A stretch of DNA of 64,000 nt. Source: Thermus hydrothermalis (lineage in GTDB: Bacteria > Deinococcota > Deinococci > Deinococcales > Thermaceae). The stretch is taken from NCBI RefSeq assembly GCF_022760925.1, contig NZ_JAKTNT010000005.1, positions 62,001 to 126,000 of the forward strand, in the 5' to 3' direction. A program made the position numbers and the translations under genes. The notes under the pieces are model-generated. The model made no database searches and was not told the origin of the DNA. It was given only the letters and a program-made list of their open reading frames with translations. This document shows, piece after piece, positions 8,706-18,742 of this stretch. Each line of letters starts with the position of its first letter. Within the stretch, counting starts at the first letter, position 1.

Positions 8706-9154
8706 ACCGCTACTGGGAGGCCCTAAAGGGCGTCAAGGACCCGGAGATCCCTGTCCTGAACATTGTGGAGATGGGGATGGTCCTGGGGATTGAGGCGGAG
8801 GGGGGCCGGGTCAAGGTACGCTTCCGCCCCACCTTCTCGGGCTGCCCCGCCCTGAGGCTCATCCGCGAGGAGATCGTAAAGGCCCTGAAGGCGGCGGGGG
8901 CGGAGGCGGTGGAGGTGGAGGAGGCCCGCACCCCTTGGTCCACGGAGGCCATGACCGAGGAGGCCAAGGGGAAGCTTTCCGCCTACGGCATCGCCCCGCC
9001 CCTGCCCCTGCCCCTGGCCCACCAGGACCCCCCCTGCCCCCGGTGCGGCGGCCGGGAGGTGGTCCTCAAAAACGCCTTCGGGGCCACCCTCTGCAAGATG
9101 CTCTACCAGTGCGCCTCCTGCGGTGAGGTCTTTGAGGCGTTTAAGGCGGTGTAA
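8699..9154 (+). CDS. paaD: Phenylacetyl-CoA epoxidase maturation protein PaaD
   Basis: A 151-residue MIP18/DUF59-type protein thought to help iron or iron-sulfur maturation of the epoxidase. The DUF59 signature is [20 protein letters not shown], followed by [10 protein letters not shown]. The C-terminus carries a zinc-ribbon-like pair (CPRCGG and CASCG). The start chosen is GTG 8699, which gives the normal N-terminus and a short overlap with paaC; an ATG at 8642 would add 19 residues of out-of-frame paaC sequence and is rejected. paaZ follows after 2 bp. Confidence 0.9.
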   Translation: MVDRYWEALKGVKDPEIPVLNIVEMGMVLGIEAEGGRVKVRFRPTFSGCPALRLIREEIVKALKAAGAEAVEVEEARTPWSTEAMTEEAKGKLSAYGIAPPLPLPLAHQDPPCPRCGGREVVLKNAFGATLCKMLYQCASCGEVFEAFKAV

Positions 9155-9156
9155 GC

Positions 9157-11148
9157 ATGAAGCTAAAAAGCTACCTTCTAGGCCAATGGCGGGAAGGGGA
9201 GGGGGAAGGCGTCCCCATCCGGGACGCCACCACCCATGCGGAGCTCGCCCGGGCCACGGCGGAGGGCCTTCCCCTCAAGGAGGCCATCGCCTACGGGCGG
9301 GAGGTGGGAGGGAAGGCCCTTCTCGCCTTGGGCTTCCAGGAGCGGGGAAGGCGGCTTAGGGCCCTCGCCCAGTACCTCTCGGAGCGGAAGGAGGCGCTTT
9401 ACCGCCTCTACGCCACCACGGGGGGCACAAGGCGGGACGCCTGGTACGACGTGGACGGGGGGATTGGGGTCCTCTACGCCTACGCAAGCCTCGCCCGCAC
9501 TCTCCCCGAGGGGAACCTCCTCCCGGAGGAGGACTACCTCCCCCTTTCCAAGGACCTCTCCTTCCAGGGGCGGCACGTCCTCGGGCCCAAGGGAGGGATT
9601 ACCCTCCAGGTGAACGCCTTCAACTTCCCCGTCTGGGGCCTTTTGGAGAAGTTCGCCCCCGCCTTCCTCGCCGGGGTGCCCACCCTGGCCAAGCCCGCCA
9701 CCCCCACGGCCCACGTGGCCGAGGCCCTGGCCCGGATGATGCTGGAATCGGGCCTCCTCCCCGAGGGGAGCTTCCAGTTCGTGGCCGGGGGCCTTGGGGA
9801 TGCCCTGGACGCCTTGGACTACCGGGATAGCCTCTACTTCACGGGCTCCAAGGCCACGGCGGACCGCCTGAGGCGCCACCCCGCCTTCCTGGAACGGGGA
9901 GCCCACTTCAACGCCGAAACGGACTCCCTAAACGCCGCCATCCTGGGGGAGGAGGCCGGGGAAGAGGAGCTTCTCCGCCTCGCCGAGGAGATCGCCCGGG
10001 AGCTCGCCATCAAAAGCGGGCAGCGGTGCACCGCCATCCGCCGGGTCCTGGTGCCGGAGGAAAGGCTTCCGGCCCTCCTCGAGGCCACCCGGGCCCGCCT
10101 CGCTCCCTTGCGCCTGGGCGACCCCCGGGAAGAAGGGGTGGACCTAGGCCCCCTCGCCTCCCTGGCCCAGAAGGAGGAGGTGGAAGGGGCGGTGGCGGCC
10201 CTCCTAGAAGCGGGCGCCCAGGTCTACTGGCAGCACGAGGGCCGGAAGGACGGAGCCTTCTTCCCCCCCACCCTCCTCCTCGCCCAAGACCCCTGGCGGG
10301 AGGCCCTCCACCGGGTAGAACCCTTCGGCCCCGTGGCCACCTTCTTCCCCTACCGCACCCGGGAGGAGGCCCTGCGCCTCGCCCGCATGGGCGGCGGAAT
10401 GCTCGTGGCCACCCTGGCCACCCCCGACCCCGAGGAGGCCCGCTTCTACCTTCTGGGGCTTTCGGGAGAGGTGGGCAGGCTCCACCTCCTAAACCGCCGG
10501 GACGCCCAGGCCTCCACGGGCCACGGCTCCCCCCTCCCCCGCCTCCTCCACGGCGGTCCGGGCCGGGCGGGGGGTGGGGAGGAGCTTGGGGGGCTCCTCT
10601 CCGTGAAGCGGCACCTGGCCCGCCTGGCCCTCCAAGGGGACCCCCAAAGCCTCCAAGCCCTCCTCGCGGAGTACGCCAAGGGGGCGGAAACCGAGGCCCA
10701 GGTCCACCCCTTCCGCAAGGCCTACGAGGAGCTCGTGGTGGGGGAAACCCTCACCACCCACCGCCGCACGGTAACCGAGGCGGACATCGCCCTCTTCGCC
10801 CACCTCTCCTGGGACCACTTCTACGCCCACACGGACGAGCTTGCGGCCCAAAAGAGCCTCTTCGGCAAACGGGTGGCCCACGGGTACTTCGTCCTGGCCG
10901 CCGCCGCCGGGCTTTTCGTGGACCCGGCCCCGGGGCCGGTCCTCGCCAACTACGGCCTGGAAGGCCTCCGCTTCACCGAGCCCGTGGGGATCGGGGACAC
11001 CCTCCAGGCCCGCCTCACGGTGAAGGCCAAGCGCCCCCGGGACGAGAGGACCGGGGTGGTGGAGTGGGCGGTAGAGGTGGTGAACCAGGAGGGCAAGACC
11101 GTGGCCACTTACACCCTCCTCACCCTGGTGGCGCGGAAGCCTCAATAA
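9157..11148 (+). CDS. paaZ: Bifunctional oxepin-CoA hydrolase / semialdehyde dehydrogenase PaaZ
   Basis: A 663-residue fusion that hydrolyses the oxepin-CoA ring and oxidises the resulting aldehyde. Residues about 1-510 are an aldehyde dehydrogenase with catalytic Cys 291 (SGQRCTAIRR) and the FNAETDSLNAA glutamate segment. Residues about 520-663 are a MaoC-type hydratase with the Asp-x4-His pair in SWDHFYAHTD (Asp 553, His 558). Both active sites look intact. The product, 3-oxo-5,6-dehydrosuberyl-CoA, needs a thiolase; a PaaJ/PcaF-like thiolase lies at 26185. The 3' end overlaps the convergent dehydrogenase gene by 7 bp. Confidence 0.94.
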   Translation: MKLKSYLLGQWREGEGEGVPIRDATTHAELARATAEGLPLKEAIAYGREVGGKALLALGFQERGRRLRALAQYLSERKEALYRLYATTGGTRRDAWYDVDGGIGVLYAYASLARTLPEGNLLPEEDYLPLSKDLSFQGRHVLGPKGGITLQVNAFNFPVWGLLEKFAPAFLAGVPTLAKPATPTAHVAEALARMMLESGLLPEGSFQFVAGGLGDALDALDYRDSLYFTGSKATADRLRRHPAFLERGAHFNAETDSLNAAILGEEAGEEELLRLAEEIARELAIKSGQRCTAIRRVLVPEERLPALLEATRARLAPLRLGDPREEGVDLGPLASLAQKEEVEGAVAALLEAGAQVYWQHEGRKDGAFFPPTLLLAQDPWREALHRVEPFGPVATFFPYRTREEALRLARMGGGMLVATLATPDPEEARFYLLGLSGEVGRLHLLNRRDAQASTGHGSPLPRLLHGGPGRAGGGEELGGLLSVKRHLARLALQGDPQSLQALLAEYAKGAETEAQVHPFRKAYEELVVGETLTTHRRTVTEADIALFAHLSWDHFYAHTDELAAQKSLFGKRVAHGYFVLAAAAGLFVDPAPGPVLANYGLEGLRFTEPVGIGDTLQARLTVKAKRPRDERTGVVEWAVEVVNQEGKTVATYTLLTLVARKPQ

Positions 11149-11873
11149 GCGAGGAAGCCCCCGTCCACCACCACCGCCTGGCCCGTGAGGTACTCCGCCT
11201 CCTCCCCGCAGAGAACCGCGGCCACCTGGGCGATCTCCTCGGGCTTGGCCCAGCGGCCCAGGGGGATGCGGGCGGTGATGGGGCCATAGAGCTCAGGGTT
11301 TTGCCGTACGGGAAGGGTGAACTCCGTCTCCACGTACCCCGGGCAAAGGAGGTTGACCCGGATCCCCAAGGGGGCCCATTCCTTAGCCAGGGCGCGGGTG
11401 AGGCCCAAGAGGGCCGTCTTGGCCGTGGTGTAGGCGGGAATGGGCACCGGGCCGCCTCCCGTGAAGGTGGTCACGGAGCCGAGGAAGAGGATCCGGCCCC
11501 AGCCGGCCTCCGCCATGCGGGGCGCCGCCGCCTTGGCGAGGAGAAAGGCCACATCCAGATGGAGGTAAAGAACGCGCCGCCACTCCTCGTAGGCAAGCTC
11601 CAGGGCCGGCTTCCGCACGTTCACCGCCGCAGCGTGCACCAGCACGTGGAGCCCCCCTAGGGCCCGATGGGCGTCCTCCACAAGCCTTGCCGGATCCTCC
11701 GTTTCCAGGTCGCTTTTCAGGGCCAAAGCGGGCCACCCCTCCTTCTGTAAGGCGGCCACCGCCTCCTCCGGATTCCGGCTGGCAATAGCCACGCGAAAGC
11801 CCTTCCGCAAAAGGGCCTCGGCGATGGCCCGCCCAATGCCGCGGCTCCCTCCGGTCACCAGCGCCGTTCTCAT
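11142..11873 (-). CDS. SDR-family sugar-acid dehydrogenase (KduD / gluconate 5-dehydrogenase-like)
   Basis: A 243-residue classical short-chain dehydrogenase. The cofactor motif is TGGSRGIGRAIA near residue 8; the catalytic residues are Ser (LFLGSVTT) and Tyr-x3-Lys (YTTAK); the ending LTGQAVVVDGGF is typical. It is the last gene of the sugar-acid operon. The context (2-keto-3-deoxygluconate kinase next door, TRAP transporter upstream) favours reduction or oxidation of a keto-uronate, for example a KduD-like or DEH-reductase-like role. The exact substrate is not evident. Confidence 0.82.
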   Translation of the reverse strand: MRTALVTGGSRGIGRAIAEALLRKGFRVAIASRNPEEAVAALQKEGWPALALKSDLETEDPARLVEDAHRALGGLHVLVHAAAVNVRKPALELAYEEWRRVLYLHLDVAFLLAKAAAPRMAEAGWGRILFLGSVTTFTGGGPVPIPAYTTAKTALLGLTRALAKEWAPLGIRVNLLCPGYVETEFTLPVRQNPELYGPITARIPLGRWAKPEEIAQVAAVLCGEEAEYLTGQAVVVDGGFLAY

Positions 11874-11884
11874 GGTTGTCCTCC

Positions 11885-13837
<1,953 letters not shown>

Positions 13838-13841
<4 letters not shown>

Positions 13842-14542
13842 AGGCTCATTCCCCCATCCACCACGAAGGCGCTCCCCGTGGCGAAGGCCCCCTCGTCAGA
13901 AGCCAAGTAAACGGCCAGGGCGGCGATCTCTTCGGGCCGGCCCAGGCGCTTTAAGAGTTGCCGCTCGGCGAAGGCCCTAAGACCTTCTTCTCCCCCTGCC
14001 CGTTCCCGAAGGGAGGGCGTATCCACCGTACCCGGGCAGATGGCGTTGACGCGCACCCCATAAGGGGCAAACTCCAGGGCAGCCGCCTTGGTCATGGCCA
14101 CCACCGCCGCTTTGGTGGCCGCATACACGAAGCGCTTGGGCACCATCTTAAAAGCGGCCACAGAGGCGATGTTGATCACGCTCCCTCCCCCCTGGGCGGC
14201 CATCTTGGGGAGTGCAGCCTGCATGGACCAAAACATGCTCTTGGCGTTGAGGAGGAAGGCGTTGTCCCAGTCCTCATCCGTGGCCTCCAAAATCCCTCCC
14301 ACGGGTACGACGCCCTGGGCGTTAACGAGGACGTCCAACCGGTCTAGCCCCTGAATGAGGGAGAAGAGGGCTTGCTTGTCCCGCGCATCTAATCCCACGG
14401 CAGGGAGCACCCCCGCAAGCTTCTCGGGGTGGAGGGTGGCCGCCAGGACCTCGGCCCCCTCTCGCTGAAAGGCCTCGGCAATAGCCCGCCCAATGCCCTG
14501 CCCTGCCGCAATGACCAGCGCCTTCTTGCCTCTAAGCCGCAT
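13838..14542 (-). CDS. SDR-family oxidoreductase of the sugar-acid operon
   Basis: A 234-residue short-chain dehydrogenase with a slightly unusual cofactor loop (AAGQGIGRAIAEAF in place of TGG), catalytic Ser in NIASVAAF and YAATK, and the ending GSAFVVDGGMS. The NAAG-type structural motif reads VNAQG. It lies between the dctM permease gene and the Ldh2-family gene, with a 4-bp ATGA overlap with the latter. Similarity to DHRS6/KduD-like enzymes is by motif only. Together with the second SDR it could perform a paired oxidation and reduction (epimerisation) of a uronate. Confidence 0.8.
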
Positions 14543-14551
14543 ACCTCACCT

Positions 14552-15826
14552 CTAAAAGAGGAGCCGGGGCAGGAAGAGGACCACGCCAGGGAAGAAGTAG
14601 GCCAAGAGGAGGACCAAGAGGGTGGCCACCAGGAAAGGCCACCCTTCCCGCACGTACTCCCCGAGGCCGCAACCCATAACCGAGCAGACGGAGTACATGG
14701 AAAGCCCCACCGGGGGGGTCAAAAGCCCCACGGCGCAGGTGAGGACCATGAGCACTCCGAAATAGACCAGGTCTATCCCCATAGCCTTGGCAGCGGGCAC
14801 CAGGATAGGGGTGAGCAGGATGATCATGACCGTGGAGTCCAGGATGGTGCCGAGGAGGAGCAAGCATAACAGGATGAGGAGAAGGGCCACCTGAGGGTTC
14901 TGAATAGCTTCCAGGAGAAAGGCGGAGACCTTTTGGGGAAACATCTCCCACTTCATCCCATACCCCAACACCGCTGCCATGCTGATGAGGAGGGCCACCA
15001 TACCCACATCCCTCACGGAGTGTTCCAAGGCCCGCCCTATGCGCTCCCAGGAAAGCTCCCGGTAAACGAAACCCACGAAAAGGGCATAGACCACCGCAGC
15101 CGCCCCCACCTCGGAGGGGACGAACACGCCGAAGCGTAGCGCCGCGAGGAGAAGGAAGGGAAAGAGCACGGCGAAAAAGCTTTCCCTGAGTGCCTTAAGG
15201 AGCGCGGAACCGCTAGGCGGGGTAGGGCTTTCCGGAAGGTACCCTCTCCTTTGGGCAAGCACGGCCACGGTGAGCATGTACGCCAGGGCCATGAGCACCC
15301 CTACCCCGATCCCTCCAGCGAAAAGCTGGCCAATGGACACCTGCCCGATGCTGCCGTAAAGGATAAGGCCGATGCTCGGCGGGATCGCCACGGCCAGAAG
15401 GCCGGAAAACCCCTGGAGCGCCGCGATGAAACCCCTGGAGTACCCCCGACGCACCATCTCGGGCCCTAGGAGCCTGGCCTGCATGGTGGCGTCCGCGATG
15501 GCTGATCCCGAGACACCTCCCATAAGAAAGCCCAAGAGCACGCTCACCTGGGCCAGGCCACCCCGCAGGAAGCCCGTGAGGGTATGGGCGAAGAGGAGGA
15601 GCCTCCGGGTCACACCCAGCTCGTTCATCAGGTTGCTGGCCAGGATGAAGGTGGGGATGGCCAAGAGGGAAAAGTTTTGGGTCTCCGCCAGCGCCAGCTG
15701 GACCGGCATGACGAGCTGGAGCTCGGAATGGGTGAGGAAAAAGACCAACCCCCCGATCCCAATGGCGAAAACCACGGGCATTCCTAGCACAACGAGGCTC
15801 AGGAAGACGAGGAAGCTCAAGAGCAT
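14552..15826 (-). CDS. dctM: TRAP transporter large permease DctM
   Basis: A 424-residue inner-membrane protein with about 12 hydrophobic segments. It has typical DctM signatures: PTFILASNLMNELGVTRRL, GGVSGSAIADATMQARLLGP and a final TPPVGLSMYSVCSVMG. It forms the sodium-driven translocation pore with DctQ, whose gene ends 4 bp upstream. It is followed after 9 bp by a dehydrogenase gene, so uptake and catabolism are co-transcribed. Confidence 0.93.
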   Translation of the reverse strand: MLLSFLVFLSLVVLGMPVVFAIGIGGLVFFLTHSELQLVMPVQLALAETQNFSLLAIPTFILASNLMNELGVTRRLLLFAHTLTGFLRGGLAQVSVLLGFLMGGVSGSAIADATMQARLLGPEMVRRGYSRGFIAALQGFSGLLAVAIPPSIGLILYGSIGQVSIGQLFAGGIGVGVLMALAYMLTVAVLAQRRGYLPESPTPPSGSALLKALRESFFAVLFPFLLLAALRFGVFVPSEVGAAAVVYALFVGFVYRELSWERIGRALEHSVRDVGMVALLISMAAVLGYGMKWEMFPQKVSAFLLEAIQNPQVALLLILLCLLLLGTILDSTVMIILLTPILVPAAKAMGIDLVYFGVLMVLTCAVGLLTPPVGLSMYSVCSVMGCGLGEYVREGWPFLVATLLVLLLAYFFPGVVLFLPRLLF

Positions 15827-15830
15827 GTTT

Positions 15831-16283
15831 TTATCCCTTGAGGACCCGACGGAACCGCTCTAAAGCGGTGGTGAGCATGAGAAGGCTTCCCAAACTCACG
15901 CTTAGCATGACCCACCCGTAGCTGAAACCCGGTATCCCCTGGAAGCTGCGAAAGCGGGCCTGGTAAGCCGCCACCAGGCCATACACAAAGAGGGCCAACA
16001 GGAACACGGCCACGAGGGCCCAAGTCGCCGCCTGCACCCAGCGGCGCACCCTTGGGGGAAGGAGGCGCACCAAGTTATCCACCGCCACGTGCCGGTCCTC
16101 CCTTAAGGCCAGGTCCGCCCCCAGGAAAACCGCCCAAGCAAAACAGAAGGTAGCAAAGTCCATGGACCAGTCCAAGGGATGTCCCAGGAAGCGCCCCACA
16201 CCCCCCGCAAAGACGATAAGGGCGCAGGCAGCGAGGAAAGCTTGCGCTAGGGCTTGCTCTAGACGCAAGATCCGGTGCCGCAA
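15831..16283 (-). CDS. dctQ: TRAP transporter small permease DctQ
   Basis: A 150-residue four-helix membrane protein. The family hallmarks are visible: WSMDFATFCFAWAVFLGADLALREDRHVAVD joins helix 2 to the conserved RxxxH-like cytoplasmic loop, and a fourth helix (YGWVMLSVSLGSLLMLTTAL) ends the protein. It is 43 bp downstream of dctP and 4 bp upstream of dctM. Confidence 0.9.
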   Translation of the reverse strand: MRHRILRLEQALAQAFLAACALIVFAGGVGRFLGHPLDWSMDFATFCFAWAVFLGADLALREDRHVAVDNLVRLLPPRVRRWVQAATWALVAVFLLALFVYGLVAAYQARFRSFQGIPGFSYGWVMLSVSLGSLLMLTTALERFRRVLKG

Positions 16284-16326
16284 CCTTACCCCCCTTCCCT
16301 TGCCACCCTTGGCGCTGCTTTGCCTC

Positions 16327-17289
16327 CTACCGCCTTAGGGCCTGATACAAGGCATCCCGGATGCTCTTAAGCCCCAAGCGCTCGTAGGCCGTTTCCGCTG
16401 CCCGCCGGAAAGCAGCGAGGTCCACGTCGCTCACGATGGTCATGCCCCGTTGCTGGATAAGGGCCTTGATGCGCTCCTCTTCCGCTGCGATGCGTTGGGA
16501 GGTTTCCCGGCCAGCCCGCACGCACTCTTCCCGGAGGATCTGCCGGTAATTGGCAGGTAGGCGCCGATACCAAGCCTCCCCCACCACCTCAAAGTTGATA
16601 AGGAGGAAGTGCTTGGTCTCGTTCACATAGCGCAGAACTTCCCACAAGCTCATGTCGGGAATGTTGGCGTAAACGAGCTCGGCCCCGTCTATGGCCCGTT
16701 GCTGCAGGGCAGAGTAGATCTCCCCGAAGGGTAGGGCCACGGGCGTAGCCCCCAAGGCCCGCACGGACTCTTGCCAGACGGGTGCTGGCGGCGTGCGTAT
16801 GCGCAGGCCACGCAGGTCTTCGGGGCGGCGCACGGGCCGGTTGGTCATGAAGTGCCGGTAACCCTGAACCCAGTTAAAGCAGAGGACGCGGATTCCGTAC
16901 TGCTGGGCTAGGCGCTCAATCCAACCCTGCACCACGGGTAGGGTGGTTAGGCGCTCTACCGTGGCGTAGTCGTCCACAAAGTAAGGGCCGTTGAAAACGC
17001 CGAGCTCCCTGACGTAGTTGCCCAAGCGTGCCCCGTCGGTGTTCTGGCCCACGGGCACCCCTTGGCGCAGCTGCTCAATGATGTCCTCTTCCACCCCGAG
17101 CTGGGCGCTGTGGAAGACCAGGATGCGCAGGTCCCCGTTGGTCCGTTGCGCCACGCGTTCCGCCCAGGCCTGCAAGCCCGCGTGGTAGGGGTGGTTGGGC
17201 CCAAGCACGTGGTTAAAGCGGAGGGTATACGTCTGTGCCCAGGCTAGCCCCAGCGCCAGACCGACAACCAAAACCGCAATACGCCGCAT
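16327..17289 (-). CDS. dctP: TRAP transporter solute-binding protein DctP
   Basis: A 320-residue periplasmic receptor. A cleavable signal peptide ends near LAWAQ at residue 19. The conserved ligand segment holds the carboxylate-binding arginine (DLRGLRIRTPPAPVWQE), followed by FGEIYSALQQRAIDGAE. The family binds organic and sugar acids through a salt bridge to that arginine. It is the first gene of the sugar-acid operon, with a purine-rich ribosome site (aaaggaaaggcgg) and a promoter that shares its -35 region with the divergent iclR. Confidence 0.92.
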   Translation of the reverse strand: MRRIAVLVVGLALGLAWAQTYTLRFNHVLGPNHPYHAGLQAWAERVAQRTNGDLRILVFHSAQLGVEEDIIEQLRQGVPVGQNTDGARLGNYVRELGVFNGPYFVDDYATVERLTTLPVVQGWIERLAQQYGIRVLCFNWVQGYRHFMTNRPVRRPEDLRGLRIRTPPAPVWQESVRALGATPVALPFGEIYSALQQRAIDGAELVYANIPDMSLWEVLRYVNETKHFLLINFEVVGEAWYRRLPANYRQILREECVRAGRETSQRIAAEEERIKALIQQRGMTIVSDVDLAAFRRAAETAYERLGLKSIRDALYQALRR

Positions 17290-17320
17290 TGCTCTTCACC
17301 GCCTTTCCTTTTCGTCTCAC

Positions 17321-17350
17321 TATATACTACCTAATCCCACATATTGTCAA
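17321..17350 (-). promoter_or_regulatory. Promoter of the dctP operon
   Basis: On the minus strand a perfect -35 TTGACA (17345-17350) and a -10 TATATA (17321-17326) are 18 bp apart. This predicts a start near 17314 and a short leader of about 25 bases carrying a Shine-Dalgarno. The -35 overlaps the -35 of iclR on the other strand by five bases. Confidence 0.75.
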
Positions 17351-17373
17351 TAGGATACTTGTTCCCATATAAT
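17344..17373 (+). promoter_or_regulatory. Leaderless promoter of iclR
   Basis: A -35 TTGTCA (17344-17349) and a consensus -10 TATAAT (17368-17373) are 18 bp apart. Six bases separate the -10 from the ATG at 17380, so transcription should begin at or next to the start codon. The -10 lies within the centre of the inverted repeat at 17361-17379. Confidence 0.75.
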
Positions 17374-17379
17374 GGGAAC
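17361..17379 (+). promoter_or_regulatory. Perfect inverted repeat, probable IclR operator
   Basis: The arms GTTCCCAT and ATGGGAAC are exact reverse complements around the spacer ATA. The repeat encloses the iclR -10 and ends at the ATG, so a bound protein would shut off iclR. It lies about 10-35 bp upstream of the dctP -35, which allows control of both genes. Confidence 0.75.
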
Positions 17380-18141
17380 ATGCGTCGGTTAACGTTAGAA
17401 GACCCAGAAGGCGCCCAAACCCTCCTTCGCGGCCTGTGGCTCCTGGAGCAGGTAGCCGAGGGGGTGCATGAGCTCAAAGCCCTCGCCGATTCGTTAGGGC
17501 TCAGCCGGAGCACCGCCTACCGAATCCTCAGCGCACTGACCCGGGCGGGCTACCTACGCCACGAACCGCGAAGGGGGTACTTCCTGGGACCCAAGCTCAT
17601 CCGCCTAGGCTTTAAGGCCTACGGCCAGCTGCACCTTCCCACCCTCGCCCGTTCCCACCTCGAGGCCCTTCGGGACGCCACGAGGGAGACCGTGCACTTG
17701 GCCGTCCTGGAAGGAAAAGAGGTGGTCTACATTGACAAGGTCCCCGGCAAGCGGGAACTCGTACTGGCGAGCCAGATCGGAAGCCGTTTCCCTGCTCAAT
17801 CCACTGCCTTAGGCAAGGCCATCCTGGCCTTCCTCCCCGAAGAGCGGTGGCAGGAAGCCTTCACTCCAGGCCTGAAGCGCACCCCAAGAACCCTTGGCGA
17901 CTATCAAGCTTTTCGGGAAGAGCTGCGCGCCACTCGGATCCGGGGATATGCCCTAGACCTGGAGGAGAACGAACCCGGGGTGCGGTGCGTGGCTGCCCCG
18001 ATCCTGAACGGGCAAGGGGAGCCCGTGGCGGCGGTAAGCGTGTCCACCGCTGCCATCTACCTGGACGAGGACCGCATTCCCGAGGTAGCCGAGAAGGTAC
18101 GGGAAGCCGCTCGGCGCATCAGCCGCGAGCTTGGAGCCTAA
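17380..18141 (+). CDS. IclR-family regulator of the sugar-acid operon
   Basis: A 253-residue IclR/KdgR-type regulator. The N-terminal winged helix reads LKALADSLGLSRSTAYRILS (about residues 30-50), followed by the effector domain with TVHLAVLEGKEVVYIDKVPG and the conserved RCVAAPI strand. The start at 17380 is fixed by the leaderless promoter; an in-frame TTG at 17344 would lie inside the promoter. It is divergent from the dctP operon and convergent with KDPG aldolase, overlapping it by 23 bp. KDG or KDPG as effector would fit the family but is inferred. Confidence 0.88.
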   Translation: MRRLTLEDPEGAQTLLRGLWLLEQVAEGVHELKALADSLGLSRSTAYRILSALTRAGYLRHEPRRGYFLGPKLIRLGFKAYGQLHLPTLARSHLEALRDATRETVHLAVLEGKEVVYIDKVPGKRELVLASQIGSRFPAQSTALGKAILAFLPEERWQEAFTPGLKRTPRTLGDYQAFREELRATRIRGYALDLEENEPGVRCVAAPILNGQGEPVAAVSVSTAAIYLDEDRIPEVAEKVREAARRISRELGA

Positions 18142-18733
18142 GAAGGGCCCTGGCCGTACGAACCCGCGCGCGAATCTGCGCGGGATCCCCTGTTAGAAGC
18201 CAGCTTCCCCCCACAGCTAACAGGTTGGGCAAAGGGGCATAGAGGGGCAGGTGCTCCTCCTTGATGCCGCCCGTGGGCAGAAAACGCACCTCGGGAAAAA
18301 CCTCGGCGTAGGCCTTCAGTACCTGGGCCCCCTGGAAGGGTTCTGCGGGAAAGAACTTGAGAACGGAAAGGCCAAGCTCCAAAGCCCTTTCCACCTCCGT
18401 GGGCGTAAGGACGCCGGGGAAGTAGGGCACCCCTTCCTCCTGCGCCAGGCGGGCCACCCCTTCCCTTAGGCCCGGCGAAACCAAAAAGCGAGCCCCCGCA
18501 GCCAAGGCAGCTTTCGCCTCCTCGAGGCCCCGCACCGTGCCTGCCCCCAGGAGGAGGCCGCTACCCCTCAATGCCCCCAAGGCTTCCAAGCCTTGGGGGG
18601 TCCGGAGGGTGATCTCCAAAACCCCAACGCCTTCTTCCCGCAACGCCTGGGCCAAGGCCCAAAGGTCCTCCCCGCCCCGCACGGTGAGGAGGGGTAGGAG
18701 GCGGGCATTAGCCAAAGCCTCTAGGACCTCCAC
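18119..18733 (-). CDS. eda: KDPG aldolase (2-keto-3-deoxy-6-phosphogluconate aldolase)
   Basis: A 204-residue class I aldolase that splits KDPG into pyruvate and glyceraldehyde 3-phosphate. The catalytic Glu lies in GVLEITLRTPQ, the Schiff-base Lys in LSVLKFFPAE, and the phosphate loops in LPTGGI and AVGGSWL. The GTG start at 18733 is 9 bp after the stop of the FBP aldolase/phosphatase gene and has no clear ribosome site, which suggests translational coupling. An ATG 8 bases upstream of it is out of frame. Confidence 0.9.
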   Translation of the reverse strand: MEVLEALANARLLPLLTVRGGEDLWALAQALREEGVGVLEITLRTPQGLEALGALRGSGLLLGAGTVRGLEEAKAALAAGARFLVSPGLREGVARLAQEEGVPYFPGVLTPTEVERALELGLSVLKFFPAEPFQGAQVLKAYAEVFPEVRFLPTGGIKEEHLPLYAPLPNLLAVGGSWLLTGDPAQIRARVRTARALLRLQARG

Positions 18734-18742
18734 GGCTTCATG

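Noticed and set aside
10026-11660. A 544-codon plus-strand frame overlapping paaZ and the SDR gene
   Set aside because: It is the +1 shadow of paaZ and then the antisense of the SDR gene; composition is Pro/Gly/Arg-rich and has no domain.
17344-17379. A TTG start for iclR giving 12 more residues
   Set aside because: The segment holds the promoter and the palindrome, and the -10 is six bases from the ATG at 17380.
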